Positions 35,047 to 46,232 of a stretch of DNA of 64,000 bases are shown here, one piece after another. Within the stretch, counting starts at the first letter, position 1. Each line of letters begins with the position of its first letter. Both the position numbers and the translations under genes were made by a program. The notes under the pieces are model-generated. The model saw nothing but the letters and a program-made list of their open reading frames with translations, did no database searches and was not told where the DNA came from. The stretch is from Thelephora terrestris (Eukaryota > Basidiomycota > Agaricomycetes > Thelephorales > Thelephoraceae): NCBI GenBank assembly GCA_015956445.1, contig WIUZ02000020.1, positions 124,001 through 188,000 of the forward strand, given 5' to 3'.

Positions 35047-35811
35047 GGAGGACCCCCGATAATTGGCGGGAGAGGTCCGACACAAAATCACCCGGTTTTT
35101 GAAAAATTTGGTCCGGACACATTCGGGCTCATTTGGTCCGGATTGGACATTGAGTTATGGCCGGACAGAAATTTGGTCCGGAATGGTGACATGGATAGCA
35201 AAAAAATCGAAATTTCGTTGGTTTTTGGTCTACAGGCTCATCAACATATTTTTTGCTTCGCGGCTGTTGGCCCTCTCCCAAAGTTGGGCGACCTGATTTT
35301 GGAGAATCATTCCACAAACACATACGGATCTGCCACCAGTGAGCTCAGTTTGGATGCATTCAACAACCAAATCAAGAACTGTGCCGTGGTCAGGATACCG
35401 ATCCATCCGATGAACACGGCGAAGGACAGTTGGGACGAAGACGCCAATGAATTTAAATGCGTGCATCTTCCAGTGTTCAGTGTTTGCAAAGTTGCGAACT
35501 GACAATTGTGTTGCGTTCCGCAGGGAGTTGGGGCAAGGTCAACGTTTTTGCACGTTGAGTGTACAGGATACTACGTGGCAGAAAAGGCGCGAAATGTAGC
35601 GCTGGGAAGGATGCTGCCGAGACCAAGGCTTGGTCCGGATCGCATACATGGCAGCCTGGGAAGGTTGGCGATTGGTCCTGACATTAGAACATACATTTTT
35701 TGCGTCCGAACGGCCTTTGGTCCGGAAAAAGCCAGACCTCTGCGCATTTTTGCCTCGAATTTGGTCCGGACTCGGTGTCGGACCTCTCCCACCAATTATC
35801 GGGGGTCCTCC
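35047..35811. mobile_element. Non-autonomous DNA transposon with 37-bp terminal inverted repeats
   Basis: The left end begins GGAGGACCCCCGATAATTGG and the right end is its reverse complement. The two 37-base arms differ at one position (left GGCGGG, right RC GGTGGG). The element is 765 bases long. The same GCCA lies on both sides (35043-35046 and 35812-35815), a possible 4-base target duplication. The subterminal parts repeat TTGGTCCGGA several times, a layout typical of transposase-binding sites. The longest frame inside (35143-35502 +, 119 residues) has no transposase feature. It is probably moved by an enzyme encoded elsewhere. The superfamily is not clear. Confidence 0.8.
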
Positions 35812-36568
35812 GCCAGGCCACAAAGGTTGGGGCCCGGAACCGAGAGCAACACGGGACATTCGTGCCTGATCTGTAACCATCAAACTTCAAGCTTCAAGAG
35901 CACGTATCCATGACGATGGAGAAAAGGCCGTCTCCAAGAGTCTAAAAGGGACCTATGGCAGAGGACAGGATTAGGAATTGCATGTTATTGCCCGCTACAA
36001 AAAAAAACCTCTCGAACGCGAGCAGAATTCCTAGCTCCAGAACCCCCCTCAGGTCATCCGCTAGGTCAAAGTACTCTAGATTTACACCATTAAACAAATC
36101 CACAACCTCCACAGAGACCACAACAATCGTGGCTACCCTAATGAAACGCCAGGGCACTGCCGTCCACCCCAGCCAGGTCCAAGGGGAGGAAGAAGCGCCG
36201 TTCACAGAGAGAAGCTACCGCTGTATTATGAAGCATATAACGTGCACCACCTCGCGTCCTGCTAAAGCACAGAAATCACGAAGCGTACGAAAGGAACCAG
36301 AACCAGAAGTCAACACCAAAAGAACAATATCCAAGAAGCAGGGGGATCTACAAGCGCCACGAAACATTAACGATCCACAGGGGAAAAGCAAAAGTGAACC
36401 ATAGCCCAAACGACAGAAGGTGAGAGAAAGTGAGCGTGGGTTAAGGTGGGAGTGGCGCGATGGGAATCAAAGTAAATCAGGTATTAGGTCGGAATGCACA
36501 GATAGGTCCAACATGGAAGCCGCAGAAATAGACGGGCAGCTAGGCGGAAGCCCTCAGCTACGTGGTTG
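35812..36568. other. Unassigned stretch with one long open frame (35955-36404 +)
   Basis: The frame would encode 149 residues, basic and Ser/Thr-rich (NLSNASRIPSSRTPLRSSAR), without a recognised domain. Its mirror frames on the other strand are also open. Base composition is A-rich on the plus strand, unlike the neighbouring genes. It may be part of a decayed element or untranslated sequence of the kinase gene to its right. Confidence 0.3.
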
Positions 36569-38413
36569 CTAGGATACACCAACCGCTGATTCAAAGAATG
36601 GGAGTGTCAGCATTTGGTCGGCGAAGGGGATTACCTTCGACTTACAGGGTGGGGCGTCTGCCGGAGCTGAGGTACCAGTGGGGAGGGGGGGCAAAGGACT
36701 CATTTGGTGGGATTCTTCCGAATCATTATCATCCAGGCGCCTTCCCAATGGTGTGTCTATTCTCTGGTTGATGATACTCTTGTGGTCGATCATACTCTCG
36801 AACCCTCGGTCGATGACAGGGGTACCTGGCGTTATGGACCGCTGTGGCGCCGCGGTAATTTCAGAAGAAGAGCTCTGGCTGTGCTCAGCCACTGTTTGCC
36901 TGAAGTTGTATGGCAGGAATCTAATGGGTGATCAACCAACCGACGGCAACAGAGAGGGACATCAAAACACACTGTTCTTCCATTCGCTTCATTTCTGGGG
37001 ACATCGTATCAAATTCCTTTGTCCTCCGCTTGGCTCGCAGTGGATTATCCTCTAGGAGGATCTCTTCGAGCTCGTGAGCGGGGTCAAAGTTTCCCTTCCC
37101 CTTTCGGGATAAAAAGGCTTAGTACTGTGTGGGGAAGTGAAGGCGTGTAGACCCACATCTGGCCGCATCGGTGGTGACATCTTCTTCTCTTCAAGCAATT
37201 TCCAATCCAAGCCATTAAACCAAGCCATAGACTTGATCTCGGAAAGGCCAGCGATGCCGTCCGTACAACATAACCGCGCGTCCTTATTCTTCTCAACCAG
37301 CTTGAACACCAGGCATGAGTGAGCGCTTCGAATGGAAGAAACACAAAAATGCTCAAGTACCCCTCTCAAAACATCGATGCCCATGGGGCTGCACTTTCCC
37401 TTCGGATCACGGAAGAACTCCGGGAGGTCGCCCTTTTCGATATTTGCCATCAGTTCCTGACCGTTCCGTCCGTTATATGGTCGGATTCCGAATAAAACCT
37501 CGTATAATGTAACACCGAGCGACCACCAGTCAGGGGTAAATGTGTACCCTTGGCGAGATATTACTTCGGGCGCTATGTAGGCCATTGAACCGGCGACTGA
37601 CGTCAGAGGCTTCGTAACAGAGTAGTGAGAAGCTACATTGAAATCCGTTAGATGAGCATGGCCCTCAGCATCGAGGAGAATGTTGTCCGGCTTTATGTCC
37701 CTAGGGAGCAAGACCATATCAGCACATCAGGAGGGAATGATGAATGCGGGGTTAAGTGGCCGAGAGGGCGGGAAACTGTGTCTAAATTTACCTGTGGATG
37801 ATGCGGTGTTGGTGTAAGTAGATAAGGGCAGATGAGAGTTGCGCAGCGTAGAAACGGACTGTTTCTTCGCGGAAAGGGGATTCCGAGTCTCGCTGCATAT
37901 GGACTGGACACGTGATCGAAAGATAGCGGGGGTAAATGCATGACGATGTCTGGGATCTGGGGCTGGGACGTGACGTACAGCGAAGGTCGCCACCGAGCAT
38001 AAGGTCGAGGACGAAGAAACAATTCTCGTCATCTTGGAACGCGTACCGAAGGTTAACGACGAACGGGTGGTCGATCTGCCATGGACGAATCAACACTTTC
38101 GGAAGCGAAGTTGGTGGGACACTGACCTTCTCAAGTAGCCTCCGCTCCTGGATGATGTTTCCGACCGCCTTCATCCTTACCGCCCTCATTTTGTTTATAT
38201 ACTTGAGCGCGTATGATGCTCGGGTCTGTTTGTGTTCAACCATTCGGACCTGGCGACATGGTTGGTTACCAATGAGGACGAGAAGTCTTGAGAGAGCACG
38301 GGGCACACCTTCCCGAATGCGCCTTTGCCGACGACCTTGAGCAGCTTGAAGTGAAAGAGGGTGACTTCGCCGTCAAAATCGATAGGCTGCGAGCCACAGC
38401 AAACAGCCCCCAT
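36569..38413 (-). CDS. Ser/Thr protein kinase of the YANK (STK32) AGC-related group
   Basis: The protein starts MGAVCCGSQPIDFDGEVTLF. Gly at position 2 and Cys at 5-6 suggest myristoylation and palmitoylation, so it is probably membrane-attached. The kinase domain has GKGAFGK, YALKYINK with the ATP-binding Lys, and IDHPFVVNLRYAFQDDENCF. It also has the catalytic HRDIKPDNILL and HAHLTDFNVASHYS. The metal-binding triad is DFN instead of DFG, as known for YANK kinases. MAYIAPEVISRQGYTFTPDW and the C-terminal NFDPAHELEEILLEDNPLRA complete it. A last intron leads to FLPYNFRQTVAEHSQSSSSE and a Pro/Ser-rich tail, ending at 36569. Several introns lie in the N-terminal half. Targets are unknown. Confidence 0.88.
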
Positions 38414-38682
38414 GGTGTGGTGGAGGGAGAGGAGGAGGATGGACCCGGACAGCAGCCGTGGTCAAGAAAAGATCACTAGTGGACTCTAAGCGAACATACC
38501 GTTCAGGCATTCCCCGCCACCACCACTTTTATCCTTAACGTTGTCCCAATTTCTCCCTAAAGCTTCCGCAATCTCATCAAGTTCCAACTTCCCAGAAACG
38601 ACTCACGCGCCATTACGTCCACCCGACGCACACGACCTAAGCAGGGCATGTTGTCGCCGATTGCCGGACACGCACCCAGACC

Positions 38683-39914
38683 ATGGACTACTCAACTTCT
38701 CTCGCTCTTATTTTCGGTGGTTGTTGCTCGTCCGTCGACCCCCTTCTACAAGCCCTCTCTCTCCTAACGCTGACTCTTCAGGAATGTCTGGACATACGAG
38801 CAAATTCTTCGGCAGAGCCCAAAAATAGGTTCCGCCCTCACTTTCTCACAAATGCTCTTCATCACCCTCCAATCCTTACCCTCCTTCGTCGAATGGCGCA
38901 AATCTCGCTGGGGTATCATCTTTCCGGCCTTGAAGCAACGCCAGGCACCGATTTCGCATTGGGCGGCGCAAGTCTCGCTGCTCACGACCGGCTCTCTCCT
39001 CAATAACTGGGTATATGCTTTCCACGTGCCTCTTACCGTGCAGATCGTGTTCCGTTCCGCGGGTGCGTTACTATAGTTTCCACCCAAAACTTGGCGGACT
39101 GATTTGGATTCATCCAGGCGTCGTGATTGCCATGATCCTCGGCCGCTATCTTCTTCATCGCAGGTATACCTCTAGACAAATCGTGAGCATCCGCTTATCC
39201 CGACTGCCACAAATTACCAATGCCTTTGCCGAATAGTTGGCAGTGCTTTTAGTTTCCATCGGGGTCTCCATCGCATCGATATCCACAGCTTCGTCTAATA
39301 CTTCAATGACCGATCTTTCAAGGACGTACGTGTACGGCATATTGATGCTAATCGCATCGCTATTCGCGACTGCAATCCTCGGGATACTCCAAGAACGGAC
39401 GTACAGAACCTATGGGCCTTGTTGGAGGGAAGGCGTTTTCTACACAGTATGTCGATCCAACCGCAGTCTCTATAGTTTGGCGACTCACTTGGGCGGCAGC
39501 ATCTCCTCTCACTACCCATCTTCTTGTTCCTCCGTGAAGACGTAATTCAAGGCTTTGAAAGCCTTTCAAATAATTCAAAGGAGTCTCCGATCTCGCTTCC
39601 ATATATCTTTATGGCCTTGAACCTACTAACACAAGTTGTATGCGTCTCGGGCGTCAACAAACTTACATCAGTGCGTGGCAAACACGCTCTTGATCGCCCA
39701 GTTTGGTTCCTGATCATCAACATCTCTCCAGGCGACTTCCTCGGTTTCTACTAGTGTGGTTCTTACAGTTAGAAAGGCTATCAGTCTGTGCCTGAGCATA
39801 TGGTACTTTGGGAGCGATTGGAACTACTCCCTCGTCTTTGGGGCTGGGATGGTGTTCGTGGGTTCTTTGACCTACTCGACTGCGGGGCGCTCTGTGGTAA
39901 ATAAGAAGGAATAG
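38683..39914 (+). CDS. YEA4: UDP-N-acetylglucosamine transporter, Yea4/SLC35B family
   Basis: This is an ER or Golgi nucleotide-sugar transporter that supplies UDP-GlcNAc, in yeast for chitin synthesis. The start MDYSTSLALIFGGCCS joins through an intron to NVWTYEQILRQSPKIGSALT. Conserved stretches follow: MLFITLQSLPSFVEWRKSRW, LTTGSLLNNWVYAFHVPLTV plus QIVFRSAG, then GRYLLHRRYTSRQI. Next come ERTYRTYGPCWREGVFYT and PYIFMALNLLTQVVCVSGVN, and finally STSVVLTVRKAISLCLSIWY with FVGSLTYSTAG. It ends VVNKKE at TAG 39912-39914; the lysines near the end resemble a KKXX-type ER signal (KKE), though not the exact consensus. About ten hydrophobic spans are expected. Its start lies 270 bases from the divergent kinase gene. 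Confidence 0.87.
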
Positions 39915-41150
39915 ATCCTCCTCCCTCAGCTTAGAGGAGTTGCCGTGGCCGCCGCCGCCGCCGCCGTTTGTCAAGCTTGTTGGATTCCGACACTCGCTAT
40001 CGCGAACCCGTCTCCGAAGCGCGTTTGATTCTCGTTCAAATCCAGGACAGTCACTGGTCTGAGAAGCAAGCATGCCGTAACGAAGCTGGGATAGCAGGAA
40101 AGCGGGATCATTGTGGAATCAAGGTAATGGTCGCGCGAGGGGATACCTCAGCACGCATTGTCCCTGACATTAGCAGCCACTGCCTCGCCATCAATGGACT
40201 CCTACAGAAAGCGCCCTCTGATGTTGTACCCATGCTGGTTTGGTTGGGAGAACAGCTGGTCTTTGAATGTTCCCTTGCATTAGCGATGGGATGGTTGATC
40301 ACCCGACTGGAACTGGACCAGTGATCTAAGGTAGTCCTATCATCAACCGAGGGACCCACCCTTCACAGAAAACGACATGTATGGGAAAGATGCACAATCT
40401 TATATTCCTTTAACATTGAATGCTCCAACGCGCAACTCACCTTCCACTCATACTCTCTGGGATTATACATCAAGTCCACCCCTAGCCGAAAGTTTGGCAA
40501 TCAGATCGTGGAGCTTGCCAAGCCTCTCGGAGTTCGGGGAGTCCTCGACTTCGAGGATCATCAATTCCCCCTCCTCCTTCGACGGCGGAGAACGAGGCCG
40601 TGAGCTGTGTGGAAAAAGTTATGTGATTCGTCTGGGACAACGTGATAGTTGAACGACAGCGCACTTCCAGCAAACGGCAGCGGTTCCATGCGCGATATTT
40701 TCGTCACAAACCATCCGCAAGACAGTATATGTGGCGAAAGCCTTGCGAGGATGCTACAAACACCGACAGAAAGTGAATTCGGACCTTCTCCAAGCCCACG
40801 CAATTGAAAGTATTGCTAAAGGCAATCTTATGTTCAACATGGGTGTGGCTCCACCTGCGGTATATTGTTTCACCAATCGACAGACGCTACTTCTGGTCCC
40901 CAGCCCTTTGCATGATGTTCCGCAAATCGATTCGTGTGTGAATTGAGATTCCCTCAGACACTTTCCAAACAGCGCCTGATTGTCGATCATAAACATCCTC
41001 AGCCTCCGCCGTGGACTGTAAACGTGTCGGAAGAGCCAGTTCGGGTAACGGTGTCTTTCTTCGGTCCGGGCTTGCCGGCCAAAGCGGCTTCTGCCTCTTT
41101 CCGATTTCGAACAGCTTTCGGATTCCGCCCGAGAGCTGTCCCGATTGATG
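39915..41150. other. Stretch without a recognisable gene; GCC repeat
   Basis: A GCC triplet run lies at about 39950-39966. Open frames (39968-40324 +, 40754-41431 -) lack known motifs. The Arg-rich minus frame of 225 residues crosses the left end of the TIR element at 41151, which argues against a real gene. Confidence 0.4.
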
Positions 41151-42566
41151 CCCAGTAAAAAGTTCTCACGACGTGGGTTGACTTCCGGTGATCCCCGTCG
41201 ATGGTAAAGCGCCCGTCGACCGGGGTCTATGGGAGTCCAAAAATCGAATATTTCATTTACCTCCGTAGATTTTTTGTGCATCCTGCGTAACGCATATTTT
41301 TTTACGCCTATTTTCGTGCAATGTAAACGACTCTGGTCGACTTCGGGTGACCTGGGGCGACCATTATCGACTACTGTCGACTTGTTTTTATTGTTGCAAT
41401 GCGCGCCGCCACTTGCTTCCGTCGGTTGCAATCGATTGGGAATGACTTGGATTTATGGTGTATATATACAGAGACTCGTATGTAAATAGACCAAAATGTA
41501 ATAATTAATACAAATCCTCTCTGAGTTGCATCCCAGTTGCATCCTTGCACGGCGCGTGGCGGCTCCCGACTTCCCGTTCTCTGAGGAAGGCACGTGATTA
41601 ACTTCACTCGAGAGAGAGGACTTCGTAAAATGACATACCTTCGCGTCCAGCTGGGCCTCCATACGAAGTAAATCAGGGTAAGGTACCAATCAGAGGAGAT
41701 ATCTTGTCGAGTGATGCTTTTACACACCTTAGCCTCGTCTCTTCCGAGCTTCCCTCGCACTCACTTGCTTACACAGGCAGGCAGCATCTCGGCATGCATA
41801 TCGTTGCCTGGAGGTCGTGCCTGTTGGAGCTAGTTATCAGGAGAAACTCAGTTGATTGAAATCATAGGGATGGGAGGGGGGAAGAGGGGGCACAGACATA
41901 GCGGCTGACGACGTCGAAGTGGTTGGGGCGCAAAAGGAGTTCGGGGGGGTCAGTCGGGTTTCGTTTGTTTTGATTTATGTTGGAAAATCGATCGCGATGA
42001 CGTAGAGATGTCCTCGAGGATCGTATTGTGGCCGGAAATCAACTTTACGAGAAGTCGCACGCAAATGGAATTATTGCCGGTATCCCCAGGTGTAAAACGT
42101 TCTTTCAATCTTCTTACGAGGAGCGTTTCGGACCCTCGCACCATTCGTTGTCTGCGGGAGCGCACTCCATCAAAGATATGTCCGTGAAATTATTTATCAT
42201 TATTGTGCGCCAGGGCCCGTGGAAATAGCAATACTCTGATCAGGATCGCCAGGGTCAGTATAATCAACTGCTGCCGATTTTTGTTCTGCAGAACAGAGGC
42301 TGATAAGGGGATCATATCGAGAGGAGTTGGACTTAGAAGTTTTTCTTGATGTGATTTTTTTTCGGTCGTATTGCCTCAAAAATATATTAGAAATATATTA
42401 TAATTATTTGTGGCGGCGCGCACACGTCGTTGAAGTGCAAAGACGCATGTTGAAGCTCGTTGAAAACGGCGGCCAAATCGATGGACCTCGTTCGGGGTCG
42501 CCTGGGGTCTACGCGATCAACCAGGATCCATCCCGATCCGTGCCGGTCAACGAACTTTTTACTGGG
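41151..42566. mobile_element. Non-autonomous hAT-like DNA transposon, 15-bp TIRs and 7-bp target duplication
   Basis: The left end CCCAGTAAAAAGTTC is repeated exactly as the reverse complement at 42552-42566. ATTGATG stands directly outside both ends (41144-41150 and 42567-42573); counting a shared G the duplication would be 8 bases, as in hAT elements. Further inverted similarity lies inward, for example GCGCGCCGCCAC near 41400 against its complement near 42411. About 1.4 kb long, it has no frame resembling a transposase, so it is likely a deletion derivative. The inner DNA is AT-rich near 42370-42410. Confidence 0.82.
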
Positions 42567-42975
42567 ATTGATGTCTCACGAGAGCAGTGAAAATGTCCTC
42601 GGATTTCTGTCAGCCGTGTGAAGTACCCTGCCCCTGGACCGAGGAACCGCCTTGTTCATCGTCCGGGCGGTTGTAGTGCAGGTCAAAAGTGCCTGGGCCT
42701 CGAGTCTCGTGTATCTCACCCCAGGGGTGAGAACATTGGTCGTGATGGCCAGGCGGCAGGCTGTCTCGTACGTAGCCAAACGTGCCGCCTATTTACAGGA
42801 GACACCTCCGCGGAGATAGCGCCTTGGCGCTAGATGAATGAAGCTTAGGTGGCATATCTGGCCAGATGTTGACCGACTGCTTGAACTATAACACGCGAGA
42901 ACATGTGCTTTGCTCGTTGCAAATACCTCACCCTACTACTAGCAGACACCTCGCCCAAAGCTCTCAAAACAATCA

Positions 42976-45280
42976 CTAGGGTTCGCCAGCGTCCTCAGCA
43001 GCTCGCTTCCGTTTTCCCGACACCGCTTTCGAGGCTGGCCCCCAGTTCGGTGCAGGGTTCTGCTGATACCTCACCAGCTTCACTCGCGAAGACGCGGTCA
43101 CAGAATCCGGGTGCCTCGTGAAGTCCGTCTCCGCGCCAGCCTCCTTAGACAAGAGCACCAGAGCGGGAGAGCCCTGGGACAGCTTGTCCGTCCTCACGGG
43201 GTGAATTTTGATCCAATTCCGGAACAGATCGTGAACTTCTTTCCTCGTTGCCGTCGTCTTGAGAGAGCCGGGGCAAGCGTGCGATCGTGAGACTTTGAAA
43301 CCAGAATTGAGCAGCCCGGATCTAGAAGGGGATTGAATTGGTCGTGTGAACCAGACGTAACGGGAGGGGGGGTGTGCGTACGCGACATCACCGAGCGGAG
43401 GGCACTCGCAGTGGAACGTTCCCGCAATCTTGGAGGGCGTGAAGTAGAATGGGTCTTCAAGCTCCTCTTTGGCAACCGTCAGCATCCCTTTCATCCTCGC
43501 CACGGTGCCATATTTATCAGGAGTCTCTTCCAGGTGTTCGAGAACCTTGCCGATGAACTCCGGGTTTTGGATAGACGCGGACCACATCGGGCCAGCAAGC
43601 TACATGCAAGCGATTGAGACTAGGGACAACGAAAAATGTCTATAAAATCGGAACGTCCGACGTACATGAAGGGTCGAGTCACACTCCGGACACCTCTCGG
43701 AAACTGGAGGTCCACCGTGCGTTTTGAACTGCAAGATGGGTTGCCCACTTCCTTCGTGCGACTTGTCGATGACCCGTCCTAATGGTTGCCCGTAGAAAGA
43801 TTGACAACCTGAACAGACGTAGTATGTTGAAATTTTGCTACGCGAGGGGGTGAATACAGCGGGATCACAATGGAGTGGCAAAAGTGTGCGCACCTCGAGA
43901 CTTTTTTCACTTCAGCTGGTGAGGAGCCCACACGAACGAACAGTCGAACGTAGAAGTCGATCGAGAGGGAGAGGAGCGGTTCAATATACCGTCCGTATCG
44001 TGCGGCAGAGGTGGAGAGCGAGTGGAGAACTAGTCGCAGAGCCTGCGAAATAAGAGTTAATAGGGGAAGAAGCCAAAAATTGAGACAAACAATACAGCTT
44101 CGTGGCAGTACTCGGCCTTCAATGACACACCGCCATAGTTGGCGAAGCTAGCTGAACCTTAGAACTGTAGACGTGTGGAATGGCATGTAGACCCACCTTT
44201 TTTCAGGGTAATTAGTGGTCGCGAGGACGGAGAGATCTGTGCAGGTTACACAAAGCAAACCCGAGTCGTTCACTGACTGAACGGCAGCGTCGATGAATGG
44301 AGCTGCCGTTCCATAAGGATCCAGGTCTACGACGTCAACTCGTGAACCATCCGCTCTGTGGTTATACATCAGTGCGCTGCACAATTCCTCGATCAGCTTG
44401 GACGCGGAGGTTATTTCCAGGAAAGCAGTACCATGCATCGCCTTCGTTGACCACCACTTTTGCTGGGGTAGGTTTTGACCCTGGAACGTCAGGGTCCGCC
44501 GGTTTCTCAGAAAACCCGTTTATGTCGACGTTCTTCCTCATGACCTCCGTGGCGGCATTGGAAAGGTCATTCGCAATCACATATCTACGCAAACATGTCA
44601 AACCTTCAGCAACGGCAAGTCAGAAGACTGAGCTGACTTTACCAGAGGAATCTCTTTAGCATAGCGAATCGCCCTAAGCCCAGTAGCCGATAGGGCCTCC
44701 AACAACACGAATTTTTGCATGCGAAACTGTTCGGTAGGTGAATGGTCAAGCTCAACACGGCGAAAGTATAACCGGGACGTACTTCTTTATCCTTTGCTTC
44801 GGTCGACCTTTCTGCGACCTTGGAATCTACCACGATGACCACAAACATGGTCATCGGATGTGGCTCAGGGTTTTCATGATTAGACATACCTTTTAACCTC
44901 TTCTCTGGCTTCTTCGCCTTCTTCTCCTGGGCCGCCCTCCATCTCGCTTCCTTCACTCTATTCCACTCCTCACTCCAGACCCGAATGCAAGCAACGCTCA
45001 AATCTCGATTAAACTCCTGAACTGGGTTCAAAAACGCGCCATTGTCGCTCGGCAGGAGGATATGCGTCGTATTTTCCGAGTGAAGGGTGAAACCAGGGGG
45101 TACCTCGATGTTAGGTTGTTGTTGGGGGATTTGCTCCGGCATGGCGAGGGTTGAGTTTTGTCGTGTGTGCAAGCGATATTTACAGGATACAGCAATTGAG
45201 AGACGAGTGCGTCGGAGGAGAGTCTGGTGGAGCGTTGTGACGGACGCGGGAAAGGCTCTCATGAGTCGATCGTCGATCAC
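42976..45280 (-). CDS. TRM1: tRNA (guanine26-N2)-dimethyltransferase Trm1
   Basis: Trm1 makes N2,N2-dimethylguanosine at position 26 of nuclear and mitochondrial tRNAs. The first ATG (45278-45280) opens an Arg/Ser/Thr-rich, acid-free stretch ([20 protein letters not shown]) typical of a mitochondrial targeting peptide. A second in-frame ATG (45139-45141, [11 protein letters not shown]) would give a shorter form. The core shows [20 protein letters not shown] and the SAM-site [15 protein letters not shown]. It continues with [38 protein letters not shown] and [13 protein letters not shown]. Zinc-type Cys pairs lie in [15 protein letters not shown] and [12 protein letters not shown]. The C-terminal part has [20 protein letters not shown] and ends [13 protein letters not shown] at 42976, a likely nuclear signal. 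Its promoter region has been split by a transposon whose end lies 65 bases upstream of the first ATG. Confidence 0.92.
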
Positions 45281-45344
45281 GGAGGGCGGAAGATCCCCAC
45301 GCCGGACGGATTCCCCTTGGAAAAAGATGGATATATGCTACAAA

Positions 45345-45380
45345 CACTGTAGGAAAAGATTAGGTCGATTTTCAACCAAA
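45345..45380. repeat. Left terminal inverted repeat of the outer element
   Basis: It starts CACTGTAGG and pairs with 54514-54549 with about two mismatches. The subterminal part repeats the sequence GGTCGATTTTC/GAAAATCGACC. Confidence 0.85.
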
Positions 45381-45385
45381 TAATA

Positions 45386-46106
45386 TTGACCAAATATCGG
45401 TCGAAAATCGACCTAACCATTTGGTCGAAAGATGACACATGCGAGCTCATATCTCTCTGTAATCCCACACCCCCAGTAGGGCCTGAGTTCTGGAAGAAGA
45501 TTATCTCCCACTTTCGTATCCGCTTCTCTGAACTCCACCCCACTGGCAAGCAGGTTGAACAACACCTCAAGCAGGAAGCAGAGATCCATGGATGGGAGAA
45601 GGTTAAGCGAACTGACTCTGAAGCAGGTGACACAATGAAGGCTGCTGCTTTTGCTGGGCAGCAAGCAGACTCACGAAGCACATCTTACATCAGAGTATGT
45701 CTGCACCGTCATTCTTTTTTTTTCATTCTCATGTCAGTTCTAGTATGAAATTCTTGAGCACGTTGGAGGTGGATACCGACCTAAGACTTTTTATGGTCGA
45801 CTGGAGCACATCTACACCATCACCTTCCCAAATGGATGTCAAGGTCTTCAATTATTTCACCCAACAACATACATCCTTGCCTGCATTCGCCGGTGCAAGA
45901 TTATAAGAGATGATCCACAGCTCACCCGCCTCGACATCCACCTCTACAAGGAGCGAGATGAAATCCACCTTGATGTCACTGACATTACCAGTGTCCAGTG
46001 TTTAGTTGGTCGTGTCAGGGATGGGTCTGACGGCTGGGCAATCATAGATCGCAGTGGAACCCTTGCACGGGCAGTCTACCTGGGTGAAGAGTCATTTGGG
46101 GGCTAA
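45386..46106 (+). pseudogene. 3' part of a DNA-transposase gene (C-terminal domain only)
   Basis: Two open pieces join through an intron (donor GTATGTCTGC near 45691, acceptor near 45744) with no stop. They read CELISLCNPTPPVGPEFWKK, HPTGKQVEQHLKQEAEIHGW, then YEILEHVGGGYRPKTFYGRL. The end has TSVQCLVGRVRDGSDGWAII plus DRSGTLARAVYLGEE and a TAA at 46104-46106. The Phe/Tyr-Tyr-Gly-Arg-Leu and the CxxGRV...WxIIDRSGxLA motifs recur at the C-terminus of transposases in large Agaricomycete DNA elements. The frame begins inside the terminal repeat, so the catalytic part is missing, apparently by internal deletion. The exact transposase family is uncertain. Confidence 0.6.
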
Positions 46107-46194
46107 ACAGTTTATCATAGGGGCTACACAACAGGTTTTAAGTATACAACATATGCTTCAAAACAATAATTGACAAGGTCAGCCTAAATACCAC

Positions 46195-46232
46195 CATCAG
46201 CAAAACCGATCGCGCGCTGTCACGGCTGTGGC
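46195..46232. repeat. Left terminal inverted repeat of the nested Plavaka element
   Basis: It begins CATCAGCAAAACCGATCG. The first 18 bases are matched perfectly by the right end. A related arm occurs at 59097-59193. Confidence 0.7.

Noticed and set aside
35143-35502. 119-codon frame as a transposase of the 765-base element
   Set aside because: No zinc finger, DDE-like motif or family similarity; the element is too short to be autonomous.
35955-36404. 149-codon basic frame as a nucleic-acid-binding protein
   Set aside because: Low complexity, no motif, and open mirror frames on the other strand; kept only as an unassigned stretch.
40754-41431. 225-codon minus-strand frame
   Set aside because: It crosses the left end of a clearly delimited TIR element and has an Arg-rich composition with no known motif.
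41371-41760. 129-codon frame as a gene of the 1.4-kb element
   Set aside because: Composition and motifs do not fit a transposase, and the frame overlaps subterminal repeats.
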